A stretch of DNA of 64,000 bases from Syntrophorhabdus sp. PtaB.Bin027 (lineage in GTDB: Bacteria > Desulfobacterota > Syntrophorhabdia > Syntrophorhabdales > Syntrophorhabdaceae): positions 1-64,000 of the forward strand of contig MVQO01000201.1 of the NCBI GenBank assembly GCA_002067585.1. Direction: 5' to 3'. Both the position numbers and the translations under genes were made by a program. The notes under the pieces were generated by a model, which was given only the letters and a program-made list of their open reading frames with translations, ran no database searches and had not been told where the DNA came from. Of this stretch, positions 46,104 through 56,229 are shown one piece after another. Each line of letters starts with the position of its first letter. Within the stretch, counting starts at the first letter, position 1.

Positions 46104-47858
46104 TTGAGAGATAGATATTGCGGCAAAGTTTCAATAGATGACGTTGGAAAAACACTGACCTTATCGGGCTGGATCTCTGGAAGAAGAGATCTGGGCAGGC
46201 TGATTTTTATCGATTTACGGGATGTGACAGGAATTTTTCAGGTCGTTTTTTCACCTGATATTTCTCCGGAAGCTCATGAGAGGGCGGGTGATTTAAAACA
46301 GGAATACGTAATTCAGGTGAGTGGTAAAGTGCAGAATCGCCCTGATGGGACGGTAAATGCCAGCATGCCTACAGGTGCCCTTGAAATGTATGTCGTTTCT
46401 TTTCAAGTACTGAACACATGTAAGCCATTGCCATTTCAGCTTGATGAAGAGAATGTCAGCGAATTAATGCGACTAAAATACCGGTACCTTGACCTGCGTC
46501 GACCTCTTGTGCAGAAGATTTTTCTTGAGCGTAGCACGGCCTACAAAGTGACCAGAGACTATCTGGCATCCCATGGCTTCTACGAATTTGAGACTCCTTT
46601 CCTGACCAAAAGTACTCCAGAAGGGGCGCGTGATTTTATTGTTCCCAGTAGGCTGAATGCAGGGACTTTTTATGCGCTGCCTCAATCCCCCCAGCTCTTT
46701 AAGCAGATACTTATGGTGAGTGGTTTCGATCGTTATTTTCAGATTGTGCGATGCTTCAGGGATGAGGACCTGCGGGCAGACAGACAGCCAGAGTTTACGC
46801 AGGTCGATATGGAAATGAGTTTTGTTGAAGTTGATGATGTCATAGGCATGTGTGAAGGCCTTGTGGCTTCAATATATGAAGCAATACGGGGAGAACCACT
46901 CCCATTGCCCATCCCGAGAATGACATATGAAGAAGCAATGGAAGTTTATGGAAGCGACAAACCGGATCTTCGTTTTGAACTACCCATGACAGATCTGTCA
47001 GATATTTTTCGCGAGACTGAGTTTGGTGTCTTCAGGAAGACTATAGATGATGGCGGTGCCATCAAGAGTATTGTATTAAAAGGGAAGACACTTTCAAGAA
47101 AGGACCTCGAAACAGCTGTGGGGATAACCAAAGAGATGGGTGCTGGTGGACTCATCTGGATACGGAAAGAAAAAGAAGGATTACAGTCAACAATCGTAAA
47201 ATACCTAAAAGACTATGAAAAGTCTGAGATGAGTGAGAGGTTGCACCTTTCAGATGGAGATGTTGCATTCATTATGGCTGATGCTAAAAGCAAAGTAAAT
47301 GACGTTATGGGAAGGTTTAGACTCTACCTGGGAGACAAATTTGAACCCATGGCAAAAGACCAGTTCAAATTCCTGTGGATTGTTGATTTTCCGCTTTTTG
47401 AGTACAGCAATGAAGATAAACGGTTTGTAGCACGGCACCATCCATTCACCTCCCCCCAGGGTAGCATTAAAGATTTTAACGGTGACTACGAATCATTTAA
47501 GGCAAAAGCCTACGACCTTGTTTTAAACGGTGTTGAAATAGGTGGCGGCAGTATTAGGAACCACCGTATGGATGATCAACTGCAGATGTTTAAGCTTCTC
47601 AATATCAGTCAAGATGATGCAATTGAAAAATTTGGATTCCTTCTCGAAGCCCTTGAAATGGGTGCTCCCCCACATGGTGGCCTGGCCTTTGGTTTTGACA
47701 GGATTCTTATGATGTTGCTTGGCCTGGAGAGTATACGTGATGTTATACCTTTTCCAAAAACACAGAAGGGCACCTGTCTTTTAACCGGGGCACCATCGAA
47801 AATACCACAAAAACAGTTGAATGAATTGAGGATTCGTCTTACAGGGGAACAGCAATAA
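46104..47858 (+). CDS. aspS: aspartate--tRNA ligase
   Basis: Class IIb synthetase of 584 residues, the normal bacterial length with the GAD insertion domain. An OB-fold N-terminus (VGKTLTLSGWISGRRDLGRLIFIDLRD) binds the anticodon. Motif 1 is in FYEFETPFLTKSTPEGARDF, motif 2 in FDRYFQIVRCFRDEDLRADRQPEFTQVDMEMSF, and motif 3 in GLAFGFDRILMMLLG. Whether it also charges tRNA-Asn is unclear; asparagine genes are not nearby. TTG 46104 follows AGGAG at 46092-46096. It heads the citrate-branch operon; the next gene starts 74 bases on. Confidence 0.97.
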   Translation: MRDRYCGKVSIDDVGKTLTLSGWISGRRDLGRLIFIDLRDVTGIFQVVFSPDISPEAHERAGDLKQEYVIQVSGKVQNRPDGTVNASMPTGALEMYVVSFQVLNTCKPLPFQLDEENVSELMRLKYRYLDLRRPLVQKIFLERSTAYKVTRDYLASHGFYEFETPFLTKSTPEGARDFIVPSRLNAGTFYALPQSPQLFKQILMVSGFDRYFQIVRCFRDEDLRADRQPEFTQVDMEMSFVEVDDVIGMCEGLVASIYEAIRGEPLPLPIPRMTYEEAMEVYGSDKPDLRFELPMTDLSDIFRETEFGVFRKTIDDGGAIKSIVLKGKTLSRKDLETAVGITKEMGAGGLIWIRKEKEGLQSTIVKYLKDYEKSEMSERLHLSDGDVAFIMADAKSKVNDVMGRFRLYLGDKFEPMAKDQFKFLWIVDFPLFEYSNEDKRFVARHHPFTSPQGSIKDFNGDYESFKAKAYDLVLNGVEIGGGSIRNHRMDDQLQMFKLLNISQDDAIEKFGFLLEALEMGAPPHGGLAFGFDRILMMLLGLESIRDVIPFPKTQKGTCLLTGAPSKIPQKQLNELRIRLTGEQQ

Positions 47859-47932
47859 GGAAATGGAACCGCCAGGCATTAGGATTTTCCATAATCATTG
47901 TGCTGTTCTCACTGCACAAACAGGAGGAAATA

Positions 47933-49741
47933 GTGAGTAAAAAGACAGGTTTTATATTCAAGAACGTGGAAAAGGGGGCCAGGTATTCCCTCATCGATGT
48001 GGAAGAGCCAGAGTTGTATAGAGGGATGTTCCCATACTCTGAAGTCTGTAAGATTAAGTTTGACAATAAGATAGAGTTGATCGACCCTCCTGAAGAAATC
48101 TACATCACGGATACAACATTCAGGGATGGACAGCAGTCGAGGCCGCCCTTCACACCGAAACAGATTGAAGATCTCTTCGAATTTCTTCATAGACTCGGCG
48201 GCCCAAATGGTGTCATAAAACAATCTGAGTTTTTTCTCTATACAGAAAAGGACAGGCAAACCGTTGAAAAATGCCTTGAAAAAGGCTACAGGTACCCTGA
48301 AATCACAGGATGGATACGCGCGAACAAAGATGATTTACAGCTTGTTAAAGAGCTTGGCTTAAAGGAAACGGGCATTCTGACGAGCGTTTCAGACTATCAT
48401 ATTTTTTTGAAACTTAAGAAAACACGTAAACAAGTGTTCAAAGACTATATTCAAAATATTGAAGAAGCTCTCGAACATAACATTGTTCCGAGATGTCATT
48501 TTGAGGATGCAACACGGGCTGATGTGTACGGATTCTGCGTACCCTTTGCTCAAACACTTATGCAACTCTCAGAAGATGCAAAAATACCGGTGAAAATAAG
48601 ACTCTGTGACACACTGGGAATTGGAATTACCTATCCGGGCGCTGCTTTACCAAGGTCTATCGGAAAGCTGATTCGGGCAATGATAGACGATGCTGGGGTT
48701 CCGCCGGAGTACCTTGAATGGCATGGACACAATGATTTTCACAAAGTGGTGATCAACACAGTAAGTGCCTGGCTTTATGGCTGTTCCCATGCCAATGGAA
48801 CACTCCTGGGTATTGGGGAGAGGACAGGGAATGCCCCTATAGAAGGCCTGATTATGGAGTACATATCCCTCATGGGGAACGAAAATGGCATCGATACCAG
48901 AGTAATTACCGAAATCAGAAACTACTTCGAAAAAGAGATAGGCTTTCAGATTCCTCGAAACCAGCCCTTTGTTGGCGTAGATTTTAATGCCACATCAGCA
49001 GGTGTGCACATAGATGGAATCCTGAAAAACGAAGAGATCTACACCCCCTTTGACACTAGTCGGATCCTTAACAGACCCCTCGCGATAAATATTACTGACA
49101 AATCAGGTCTGGCAGGAATAACACACTGGATAAACTCACATTTTGCACTTATTGGCAAGGAACGGCTTGAGAAAACACATCCTGCTATCGGAAGGATTAA
49201 CAAGTGGATTATAAAACAGTACGACGAGGGTAGGATTACTTGTATATCTGACAACGAGATGGAACACCTTGTGCGAAGATATATACCGGAAATTTTTGTA
49301 TCTGAGTTCGAGCGTCTCAAAAATAAGGCCTACGATATGGCTGCCCACCTGATCACAAGGTACATCGAGGATAGCGCGATCAAGAGCATGAATCCTGATA
49401 AGCAGCAAGAGACCTTAAAAAATATCGTCCGGGAATATCCTTACATTCAGTTCGCCTACTCGGTGAACAGCGAAGGTATTAAGATTACAAAGAATATTAC
49501 GCAAGCGGTCGACAGAGCAAAATACTACAAAATTGGCCTCCATGAGGATTTCTCAGATAGAGATTGGTTTCTCAATCCCATGAAGACTGGTGAAATTAGC
49601 GTGACTGATCTTTATACTTCAAAGATTACAGGGGCGCTCTGTGTTACCGTGTCCGGCCCGATAAGGGATGAATTCGGTGATATTGTTGGAGTGTTGGGTC
49701 TCGATATTAAGTTTGAAGATCTTACTAAGGCTGAGGAATAA
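47933..49741 (+). CDS. Re-citrate synthase-like (2-isopropylmalate synthase family) enzyme with C-terminal Cache domain
   Basis: Protein of 602 residues. The HMGL-like barrel (about 45-330) has the start TDTTFRDGQQSRPPF, HFEDATRADVYGF, the metal-binding HGHNDFHKV, and GIGERTGNAPIEG. Claisen condensation of acetyl-CoA with a 2-oxo acid is the family reaction. Neighbouring aconitase- and NADP-isocitrate-dehydrogenase-type genes suggest oxaloacetate and a Re-face citrate synthase, though homocitrate or citramalate synthase cannot be excluded. Residues about 485-602 match a Cache/PDC sensor: AYSVNSEGIKITKN, DFSDRDWFLNPM, and DEFGDIVGVLGLDIKFEDL. There is no signal peptide or membrane helix. GTG 47933 follows AGGAGG (47922-47927) by five bases. 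Confidence 0.85.
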   Translation: MSKKTGFIFKNVEKGARYSLIDVEEPELYRGMFPYSEVCKIKFDNKIELIDPPEEIYITDTTFRDGQQSRPPFTPKQIEDLFEFLHRLGGPNGVIKQSEFFLYTEKDRQTVEKCLEKGYRYPEITGWIRANKDDLQLVKELGLKETGILTSVSDYHIFLKLKKTRKQVFKDYIQNIEEALEHNIVPRCHFEDATRADVYGFCVPFAQTLMQLSEDAKIPVKIRLCDTLGIGITYPGAALPRSIGKLIRAMIDDAGVPPEYLEWHGHNDFHKVVINTVSAWLYGCSHANGTLLGIGERTGNAPIEGLIMEYISLMGNENGIDTRVITEIRNYFEKEIGFQIPRNQPFVGVDFNATSAGVHIDGILKNEEIYTPFDTSRILNRPLAINITDKSGLAGITHWINSHFALIGKERLEKTHPAIGRINKWIIKQYDEGRITCISDNEMEHLVRRYIPEIFVSEFERLKNKAYDMAAHLITRYIEDSAIKSMNPDKQQETLKNIVREYPYIQFAYSVNSEGIKITKNITQAVDRAKYYKIGLHEDFSDRDWFLNPMKTGEISVTDLYTSKITGALCVTVSGPIRDEFGDIVGVLGLDIKFEDLTKAEE

Positions 49742-49744
49742 TTC

Positions 49745-51040
49745 ATGGGAAAGACTATTGCGGAAAAAATCTTGAGTATGAACACAAAAACAGACCTCAA
49801 GGCAGGGGACTATGCTGTTGTTAAAGTAGACCGCATATTACTCCAAGACGGCACAGCCCCATTGGCAATAAACAGGTTTAAGGAAATGGGTTTCACCCGA
49901 TTGTTCGATGGAGACCGCATCACCTTTTTTATTGACCATGCATCACCAAGTTCGCGAATGGAACTCTCGAATGATCATCAGCAGATTCGGGATTTTGCAA
50001 AGTCAAATAACGCGCGTATATCGGAGGTCGGGGAGGGAATCTGCCACCAGGTTATCGCGGAACATGTACTCTGCCCAGGCGAAGTGCTTGTAGGTGCTGA
50101 TTCACACACGTGCACAGGTGGTGGCCTGGGTGCATTTGCAACAGGAATGGGTTCGACAGACATTGCGGTGGCCATGGGCCTCGGGCAGACATGGTTAAGA
50201 GTCCCAGAAGCAATAAGGTTTAACATTAACGGGAAACTTCGCTCAGGTGTTTTTCCGAAGGACATTATCCTTGCAATTATTGGAATGATGGGTGCGGATG
50301 GAGCAACCTACAAATCAATGGAATTTACTGGAGAGACAGTCAAACATCTCAATATTGAAGACAGACTCACTATATCAAACATGGCTGTTGAGGCAGGAGC
50401 TAAGTGTGGATTATTTTCATCTGATCTTTTGACATTTCTTTATTTGAAGAGATTGAAAAGGGAAGAATCATATATTGAGATCCAGCCCGATGATGATGCC
50501 AACTATGAGAAGGTAGTTGAAATTAATGCTGAACTCCTGACTCCGATGGTCAGTTTCCCGGACCAGGTAGATAACGTAAAAAGCATTGATGATCCTGATG
50601 TTAAAGGTGTTAACATACATCAGGTCTTTATCGGATCGTGTACAAACGGAAGGGTTGATGATCTCCGCATTGCTTCTATTATCTTGAAAGGACGAAAGAT
50701 TCAAAAAGGGATTCGACTCCTTGTAGGCCCAGCGTCGAGGATGGTCTACTATCAGGCTCTTCAGGAAGGCATTATTGCTACTCTTTTCCAGGCAGGAGCA
50801 GTGATTCTTCCACCAGGGTGCGGGCCTTGTATCGGTATTCATCAGGGGGTTCTTGGGGACGGGGAGACCTGCCTTTCAACCTCTAATAGAAATTTTCTCG
50901 GCCGGATGGGAAACCCCAATTCACATATTATACTTGCCTCACCGGCAACAGCAGCTGCAACCGCGCTTAAAGGAAAATTAACAGATCCACGGGAGGTTCT
51001 TGATGATTTTGAAAGGAAAGGTGTGGAAGTTTGGAGATAA
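49745..51040 (+). CDS. aconitase/isopropylmalate isomerase family, large subunit (probable aconitase)
   Basis: Iron-sulfur hydro-lyase large subunit of 431 residues, LeuC-type. Motifs: [42 protein letters not shown], first cluster Cys in FIGSCTNGR, and the CGPC pair in [11 protein letters not shown], giving three ligands for the [4Fe-4S] cluster. With the small subunit next door it isomerises a 2-hydroxy acid. Neighbours make citrate to isocitrate the likely reaction. It starts three bases after the previous stop; its last 38 bases overlap the small subunit. Confidence 0.9.
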   Translation: MGKTIAEKILSMNTKTDLKAGDYAVVKVDRILLQDGTAPLAINRFKEMGFTRLFDGDRITFFIDHASPSSRMELSNDHQQIRDFAKSNNARISEVGEGICHQVIAEHVLCPGEVLVGADSHTCTGGGLGAFATGMGSTDIAVAMGLGQTWLRVPEAIRFNINGKLRSGVFPKDIILAIIGMMGADGATYKSMEFTGETVKHLNIEDRLTISNMAVEAGAKCGLFSSDLLTFLYLKRLKREESYIEIQPDDDANYEKVVEINAELLTPMVSFPDQVDNVKSIDDPDVKGVNIHQVFIGSCTNGRVDDLRIASIILKGRKIQKGIRLLVGPASRMVYYQALQEGIIATLFQAGAVILPPGCGPCIGIHQGVLGDGETCLSTSNRNFLGRMGNPNSHIILASPATAAATALKGKLTDPREVLDDFERKGVEVWR

Positions 51041-51500
51041 CATCTCTACTGACCATATCATCCCAGGAAGGTTCTACCACTTGCGCTCAAACCTTGAAGA
51101 ACTAAAAAAACATGTTTTTGAAGATATCTCGCCTGGTTTTTGTAAAAAGGTTAAGAAGGGCGACATTATAGTAGGCGGGAAAAACTTCGGGCTTGGCTCC
51201 AGCAGAGAACATGCACCACTTATTATAAAGATGGCAGGGATTGATGCAATTATCGCAACATCCTTTGCACGAATATTCTATAGGAATGCAATAAATGTGG
51301 GCCTTGCAGCAATAATATGCAATACAGATGGAATTAATGAAGGAGATTCCCTTGAAATAAGAGTCGATGACGGTATGCTGGTAAATAAAACAACAGGCGA
51401 TGAGAAGAGTTTTTCACCCCTGAGTTCGATTATGCGTACAATCCTGAATGAGGGAGGACTTGATCACTATATTGCACGTTATGGAGGGTTTAAGATTTGA
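51003..51500 (+). CDS. aconitase/isopropylmalate isomerase family, small subunit
   Basis: Small (swivel) subunit of 165 residues from ATG 51003, with GGGAGG at 50991-50996 in the preceding gene. Motifs: [15 protein letters not shown], then [18 protein letters not shown] and [19 protein letters not shown]. The substrate loop reads YHLRS; in characterised LeuD/HacB proteins YLRT goes with tricarboxylates and YLVY with isopropylmalate, so the Arg favours aconitase (or homoaconitase) activity. This is inference from that known contrast. Confidence 0.9.
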   Translation: MILKGKVWKFGDNISTDHIIPGRFYHLRSNLEELKKHVFEDISPGFCKKVKKGDIIVGGKNFGLGSSREHAPLIIKMAGIDAIIATSFARIFYRNAINVGLAAIICNTDGINEGDSLEIRVDDGMLVNKTTGDEKSFSPLSSIMRTILNEGGLDHYIARYGGFKI

Positions 51501-52648
51501 CTGATATTGTTACGATTCCCTATATAGAAGGTGATGGTGCAGGTGATGATATCTGGCATGCTTCAAAAGAGGTCCTTGAAGAATCGGTCCAGAAAGCATA
51601 CGGAGGTAAAAAAAGAATAAAATGGATATCTTTGCTGGCAGGAGAAAAGGCTCTTGCAAAAACAGGTGAACTTCTCCCCGAAGAAACCTTGCAGACTGTT
51701 AAGGCGCACCAGGTGGCAATTAAAGGGCCCCTAACAACACCTGTTGGAGGAGGTTTTAGAAGCGTAAATGTATATCTACGCCAAATATTTGATCTTTATG
51801 TTTGTATGCGTCCCATCAGATTTTTGCCAGGGCTTCCGAGTCCGCTGAAAAAGCCCGAACATGTTAATTTTATTATTTTCAGAGAAAACACAGAAGACCT
51901 TTACAAAGGGATAGAATGGAGGGCTGAGAGTAAAGAGTCATTGATATTCCTTACATTTCTCAGAGAAAAAATGGGGGTTAGCCTAACTGATGATACCGGT
52001 GTAGGCGTCAAACCGATAAGCAGGACAGGTACTGCACGATTTACCAGGTGGGTTCTTGACTACGCCATCAAGAATAACAGGAAGGCAGTGACAGTTGTTC
52101 ATAAGGGCAATATCATGAAATACACAGAAGGCGCCTTTAGAGAATGGGCATATGAGGTAGCAAGGGGCTACGCTGACAAGTTAACTTTTTCTGGTGAAAA
52201 GGATAAAATTCTTTTCAATGACCGAATAGCCGACAATATGTTTTTACAAGTTATTTTAAGGCCCGAAGATTATGATATTCTTCTGTGCCCGAATCTTAAT
52301 GGTGATTATCTGTCTGATGCTTGTGCAGCCCTTATAGGAGGTCTGGGAGTTGCGCCTGGAGCTAACTTTGGTGATAATGTGGCAATTTTTGAGCCGACCC
52401 ATGGGAGTGCTCCAAAATATGCAGGAAAGGACCTTTCAAATCCAACGTCATTCCTTCTATGCGGAGCGATGCTCTTCAGACATATCAACCTTGAAAAGGC
52501 AGCAGATATTCTTGAATATGCAATAGAGGAAACGGTGGGTAACAAGATTGTCACCTATGATCTTGCACGACAAATGGATAATGTTCGTCCTGTTAGATGT
52601 TCGGAATACGGGGAGGTAATAAAAAAAAGAATAGAGCAGAGGGCATAG
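51497..52648 (+). CDS. icd: isocitrate dehydrogenase, NADP+-type
   Basis: Decarboxylating dehydrogenase of 383 residues. The substrate site FRSVNVYLRQ (Ser, Asn, Arg) and DLYVCMRPIR match isocitrate rather than isopropylmalate enzymes, as does FRENTEDLYKGIEW. NADP contacts are kept: HGSAPKYAG and VTYDLAR align with Lys344, Tyr345, Tyr391 and Arg395 of the E. coli enzyme. It makes 2-oxoglutarate from isocitrate, completing a four-gene branch with the upstream enzymes. TTG 51497 overlaps the previous stop; GGAGG at about 51483-51487 precedes it. Confidence 0.93.
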   Translation: MTDIVTIPYIEGDGAGDDIWHASKEVLEESVQKAYGGKKRIKWISLLAGEKALAKTGELLPEETLQTVKAHQVAIKGPLTTPVGGGFRSVNVYLRQIFDLYVCMRPIRFLPGLPSPLKKPEHVNFIIFRENTEDLYKGIEWRAESKESLIFLTFLREKMGVSLTDDTGVGVKPISRTGTARFTRWVLDYAIKNNRKAVTVVHKGNIMKYTEGAFREWAYEVARGYADKLTFSGEKDKILFNDRIADNMFLQVILRPEDYDILLCPNLNGDYLSDACAALIGGLGVAPGANFGDNVAIFEPTHGSAPKYAGKDLSNPTSFLLCGAMLFRHINLEKAADILEYAIEETVGNKIVTYDLARQMDNVRPVRCSEYGEVIKKRIEQRA

Positions 52649-52708
52649 CACTGCACGTTAGCGAGTGTTTGTTTGCAGACTGCTTAGAGTGAGAAATGAG
52701 GTAATATT

Positions 52709-53825
52709 ATGATAGAAGATATCAATACAAGAATTGATGCAATTGTCGAAAGAATGGCCATTCTCAGAGGCTATCTTTGACCTCGATAACTTAAACCGTC
52801 AGATTAATGCACTTGACGAAGAACTTTCCAAACAGGCACTCTGGGACGACCAAGACAAAGCACAAACAAAGCTAAAACAGCGGTCAAGACTTCAATCAGA
52901 AATTGAGAATTGGAATCATAAAGAAAAGGATCTTGAAGAAATCCTTATTCTTGGGGAATTTGTACACGAAACTGATGATCAGAAAGATCTTGAAGAACTA
53001 GTAGAAAGGGTAAATTCTCTTGATCAGGCTCTTGACCGTTACGAGATTGAAAGAATGCTCAGCGAAGAGAACGATGATTCCAATGCCATTGTTTATATTA
53101 ATGCCGGGGCAGGTGGAACAGAGGCTCAGGATTGGGCTGAAATGCTTCTTAGGATGTACTTACGCTGGGCTGAAAGAAAAGGGTTTGAAACTCAGGTAGT
53201 GGACATACTTCCTGGTGAAGAAGCGGGAATTAAGAATGTTACCTTTCTTGTAAAGGGGCCCCATGCTTATGGTTATCTGAAATGCGAGAATGGAATCCAC
53301 AGACTTGTTAGGGTATCCCCGTTTGATGCAAATAACAGGAGGCATACCTCTTTTGCGTCATTCTATGCATACCCTGAACTTGCAGACAATATTGATGTGG
53401 AGATTCGGGATGAAGATTTAAAAGTTGATACCTTTCGTTCCAGCGGTCCCGGGGGACAGCATGTAAATAAAACAGAATCCGCTATAAGGATTACCCATAT
53501 TCCAACAGGTATCGTAGTCCAATGTCAGAATGAAAGATCACAGCATAAAAACAAAGCTATCGCCATGGCAATTTTGCGATCTAGAATCTATGAGATCGAA
53601 AAGAAGAAACAAGAGGAGAAGATGAACTCTCTGGAGAAAGAGAAAAAGGATATTGCCTGGGGAAGCCAGATACGTTCTTATATACTCCATCCATACAAGC
53701 TTATCAAGGATCACCGGACAAAAACAGAGATTCATAACGCAGATTCAGTGCTTGATGGTGAGATTGATCCCTTTATCAAGGCATACCTTTTGTTCTTGAC
53801 TTTTGAACAGAAAAGCGATACTTAA
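52709..53825 (+). CDS. prfB: peptide chain release factor 2, with programmed +1 frameshift
   Basis: RF2 is encoded in two frames. Frame 0 runs from ATG 52709 for 23 codons to TGA 52778-52780, in the context TATCTTTGAC, the classic CUU-UGA-C slippery site; AGAGG at 52766-52770 stands in for the upstream Shine-Dalgarno-like stimulator. A +1 shift continues as GAC (Asp) at 52779 and gives about 371 residues. The rest shows SPFDANNRRHTSF and the GGQ loop SSGPGGQHVNKTES. Since RF2 reads UGA, low RF2 promotes the shift: feedback control. The 363-codon open frame from 52734 is not the true start. Confidence 0.95.
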
Positions 53826-53832
53826 ATAGGTT

Positions 53833-54066
53833 ATGGAACTCCTTGGTGAAAACAGAATCATTGAATTAGAAGAAAAAATTGACAACCTTATAAAAAACTA
53901 TAAGGGTATGAAAGAAGAGCATGAAAAGCTCCTGGGTAGAGTGAAATCGCTCGAAACCGAGAACACTGACCTGAAAACCAAGATGGCTGATGTTAAGAAC
54001 GAACGCGAGCTGTTAATCGAGAAGGTTACGAAGATACTCGAGAAGGTTGACAAGGTAGAGGCGTAA
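53833..54066 (+). CDS. zapB: ZapB-like small coiled-coil cell-division protein
   Basis: Protein of 77 residues that is one heptad coiled coil (ELEEKIDNLIKNYKGMKEEHEKLLGRVKSLETE) with no other domain. Position seven bases after prfB and ten bases before zapA is typical of ZapB-like proteins in deltaproteobacteria, which act with ZapA at the Z-ring. The call relies on context and length; a plain coiled-coil protein is possible. Confidence 0.7.
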   Translation: MELLGENRIIELEEKIDNLIKNYKGMKEEHEKLLGRVKSLETENTDLKTKMADVKNERELLIEKVTKILEKVDKVEA

Positions 54067-54075
54067 GAAGGTTTG

Positions 54076-54366
54076 ATGCAGCGAAAGGTTGAGGTAAGTA
54101 TATTGAATCAACCATTTACCTTTATTGGAGACGATGAAGGAAGAATAAAAAGAGCAGCACAATTTGTTGATGAAAAGATAGGCTTTGTCATCAACAACTA
54201 TGGTATAGTGAATACAATGAATGCGATCATAATGGCAATGATGGAAATAAGTGACGAATACTTAGAGATGAGAAAAAAATCTGAGCAGTTTGAAGGGAGG
54301 GCATTAAAGCTCTTACAAAAATTTGAAGAATTTGAGGTTCCCTGCGGTGCCCGTGATAAATGGTAA
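54076..54366 (+). CDS. zapA: cell division protein ZapA
   Basis: Protein of 96 residues from ATG 54076 (TTG 54073 is in frame). The start VEVSILNQPFTFIGDD is the ZapA fold, followed by RIKRAAQFVDEKIGFV and a long helix. ZapA crosslinks FtsZ filaments. AGAAGG precedes it. The last 30 bases of the gene overlap the 5' strand of the 6S RNA gene. Confidence 0.9.
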   Translation: MQRKVEVSILNQPFTFIGDDEGRIKRAAQFVDEKIGFVINNYGIVNTMNAIIMAMMEISDEYLEMRKKSEQFEGRALKLLQKFEEFEVPCGARDKW

Positions 54367-54513
54367 GCTTCGAGCCAACACCTCTTTATTGGGGGCCTTC
54401 ACTAATTGCGGTGTGCATGCTCGTCATGACGAGAAGCCTGATGCAACAACAAGGTGCCCACGTAAACCAGAGGTTCAAGATTTTACTGTTTACACGGCAT
54501 CTGCGGGGGTAAT
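54337..54513 (+). ncRNA. ssrS: 6S RNA
   Basis: The region behind zapA folds as 6S RNA, which binds the sigma-70 RNA polymerase and lowers transcription in stationary phase. The closing stem pairs CCCTGCGGTGCCCGTG (54341-54354 region) with CACGGCATCTGCGGGG (54493-54508 region), with small bulges, as in other proteobacterial 6S RNAs. Inner blocks such as AAGCTTCGAGCCAACACC and AAGGTGCCCACGTA are typical. The zapA-ssrS order is conserved in proteobacteria. Ends are approximate. Confidence 0.85.
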
Positions 54514-54672
54514 CTTACAACGGGGTAGTTGTTGAGGCAATAGAGGTTTAACATAAATAGTTTTCGGTAGTTTGGGGGCATGAAATATAGTTTCACTATT
54601 TGACATAGACACATAATTTCCCTTTTACCTCATCAGCCTTACCCCTTGTATACATATATATGAGGGGGAATC

Positions 54673-56229
54673 TTGAATATAAATATCATAATAATAATTG
54701 TAAGTGTCGTAATAGCGCTTTGTTTCGGATTTGTACTTGCTAGAATCATACAGAGAAAGAAGATCGGTGAGTACGAAAAGATAGGAAAAAAAATCCTGGA
54801 AGATGCTAAGAAGGAGGCAGATGTTCTCACCCGGGAAGCGTCAATCCAGGCCAAAGATGTTGCACTTCAGGCAAAAAACGAGTTGGAACAGGAAATAAAA
54901 TCCAGGCGTCTGGAACTGCAAAACTCTGAAAGGCGACTTGTTCAAAAAGAATCAAGCCTCGATAAGAAGACAGAACAAATTGAGAAAAAAGAAGAAGAGC
55001 TTGCAAAGAGGGAAAAAGAAGTTTCCAGCAGACAGTCATACTTTGATACCAGAATTAAAGAACAGGACGCTTTAATCAAAGAAGGTAAAGCAAGGCTCGA
55101 AAAGATCTCGGGAATGACAGCAGAGGAAGCTAAAAAAACTTTGATGCAGGCAATGGAAAACGAAGCGAAATATGAGGCCCTGAAGATATGCAAAAAAATA
55201 GAAGAAGAGGCCCGAGAAAAGGCTGATAGAGAGGCAAAAAAGATTATCGCTCTTGCCATTCAGCGTTATGCTGGGGATTATGTGGGAGAGGACACAGTCT
55301 CAACAGTTCCACTTCCAAACGAAGAGATGAAGGGAAGAATCATAGGTAGAGAGGGAAGAAATATCAGGGCCCTTGAGGCTGCTACCGGTGTTGACATTAT
55401 TATCGATGATACCCCTGAGGCGGTTATACTATCCTGTTTTAATCCAATTAGGAGAGAGGTTGCCAAAATCGCTATCTCAAGGCTTATTAGTGATGGCAGA
55501 ATCCATCCGGCAAGGATTGAGGAGATTGTTTCAAAAGTGGCTGAAGAGATGGAGGACCGAATCAAGGAGGCCGGAGAACAGGCAGTTTTTGACCTCGGTG
55601 TTCATAATGTCCACCCTGAGATCGTTAAACTTCTTGGAAGATTGACCTTTCGAAGCAGTTATGCACAGAATGTCTACCAGCATTCATTAGAGGTAGCTTT
55701 TATCTGCGGTGTAATTGCATCTGAGCTCCGTGTAAATGTTAAAGAGGCTAAAAGAGCTGGTTTGCTTCATGATATCGGTAAAGCAGTAGATCACGAGATA
55801 GAAGGTTCCCACGCCTCTATCGGGGCAGATCTTGCCCGAAAATATGGAGAAAATGAAACTATTGTTCATGCAATCATGTCCCATCATGAAGACGTGGAGC
55901 CAACTGGAATCCTTGATGTTATTGTACAGGCAGCAGATGCACTCTCAGGGGCACGACCCGGTGCCCGGCGAGAAATGCTTGAGAGCTACATAAAGAGACT
56001 AGAAGAACTTGAACGAATAGCAAACAATTTCCCAGGGGTCGATAAGTCTTATGCCATCCAGGCAGGACGAGAGATACGCATTGTTGTCAATAGTGAGAAG
56101 ATCAACGATGATAACATCTATCTTTTGTCACGGGATATTGCCAAAAAGATAGAATCTGATCTCTCATATCCTGGTCAAATCAAGATAGTTGTAATCAGAG
56201 AGACACGGGCAATAGAATATGCCAAATGA
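54673..56229 (+). CDS. rny: ribonuclease Y
   Basis: Membrane-anchored endoribonuclease of 518 residues. An N-terminal helix ([21 protein letters not shown]) is followed by a long coiled coil to about residue 200, a KH RNA-binding domain ([29 protein letters not shown]) and an HD domain with catalytic [15 protein letters not shown]. It cuts single-stranded mRNA 5' ends. TTG 54673 follows GAGGGGGA. The stop overlaps ymdB by 11 bases. TTGACA at about 54600 lacks a good -10, so a separate promoter is unproven. Confidence 0.97.
   Translation: MNINIIIIIVSVVIALCFGFVLARIIQRKKIGEYEKIGKKILEDAKKEADVLTREASIQAKDVALQAKNELEQEIKSRRLELQNSERRLVQKESSLDKKTEQIEKKEEELAKREKEVSSRQSYFDTRIKEQDALIKEGKARLEKISGMTAEEAKKTLMQAMENEAKYEALKICKKIEEEAREKADREAKKIIALAIQRYAGDYVGEDTVSTVPLPNEEMKGRIIGREGRNIRALEAATGVDIIIDDTPEAVILSCFNPIRREVAKIAISRLISDGRIHPARIEEIVSKVAEEMEDRIKEAGEQAVFDLGVHNVHPEIVKLLGRLTFRSSYAQNVYQHSLEVAFICGVIASELRVNVKEAKRAGLLHDIGKAVDHEIEGSHASIGADLARKYGENETIVHAIMSHHEDVEPTGILDVIVQAADALSGARPGARREMLESYIKRLEELERIANNFPGVDKSYAIQAGREIRIVVNSEKINDDNIYLLSRDIAKKIESDLSYPGQIKIVVIRETRAIEYAK

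Noticed and set aside
47900-47932. Earlier start for the citrate synthase-like gene
   Set aside because: The extra 11 residues have no ribosome-binding site, while GTG 47933 has a perfect AGGAGG.
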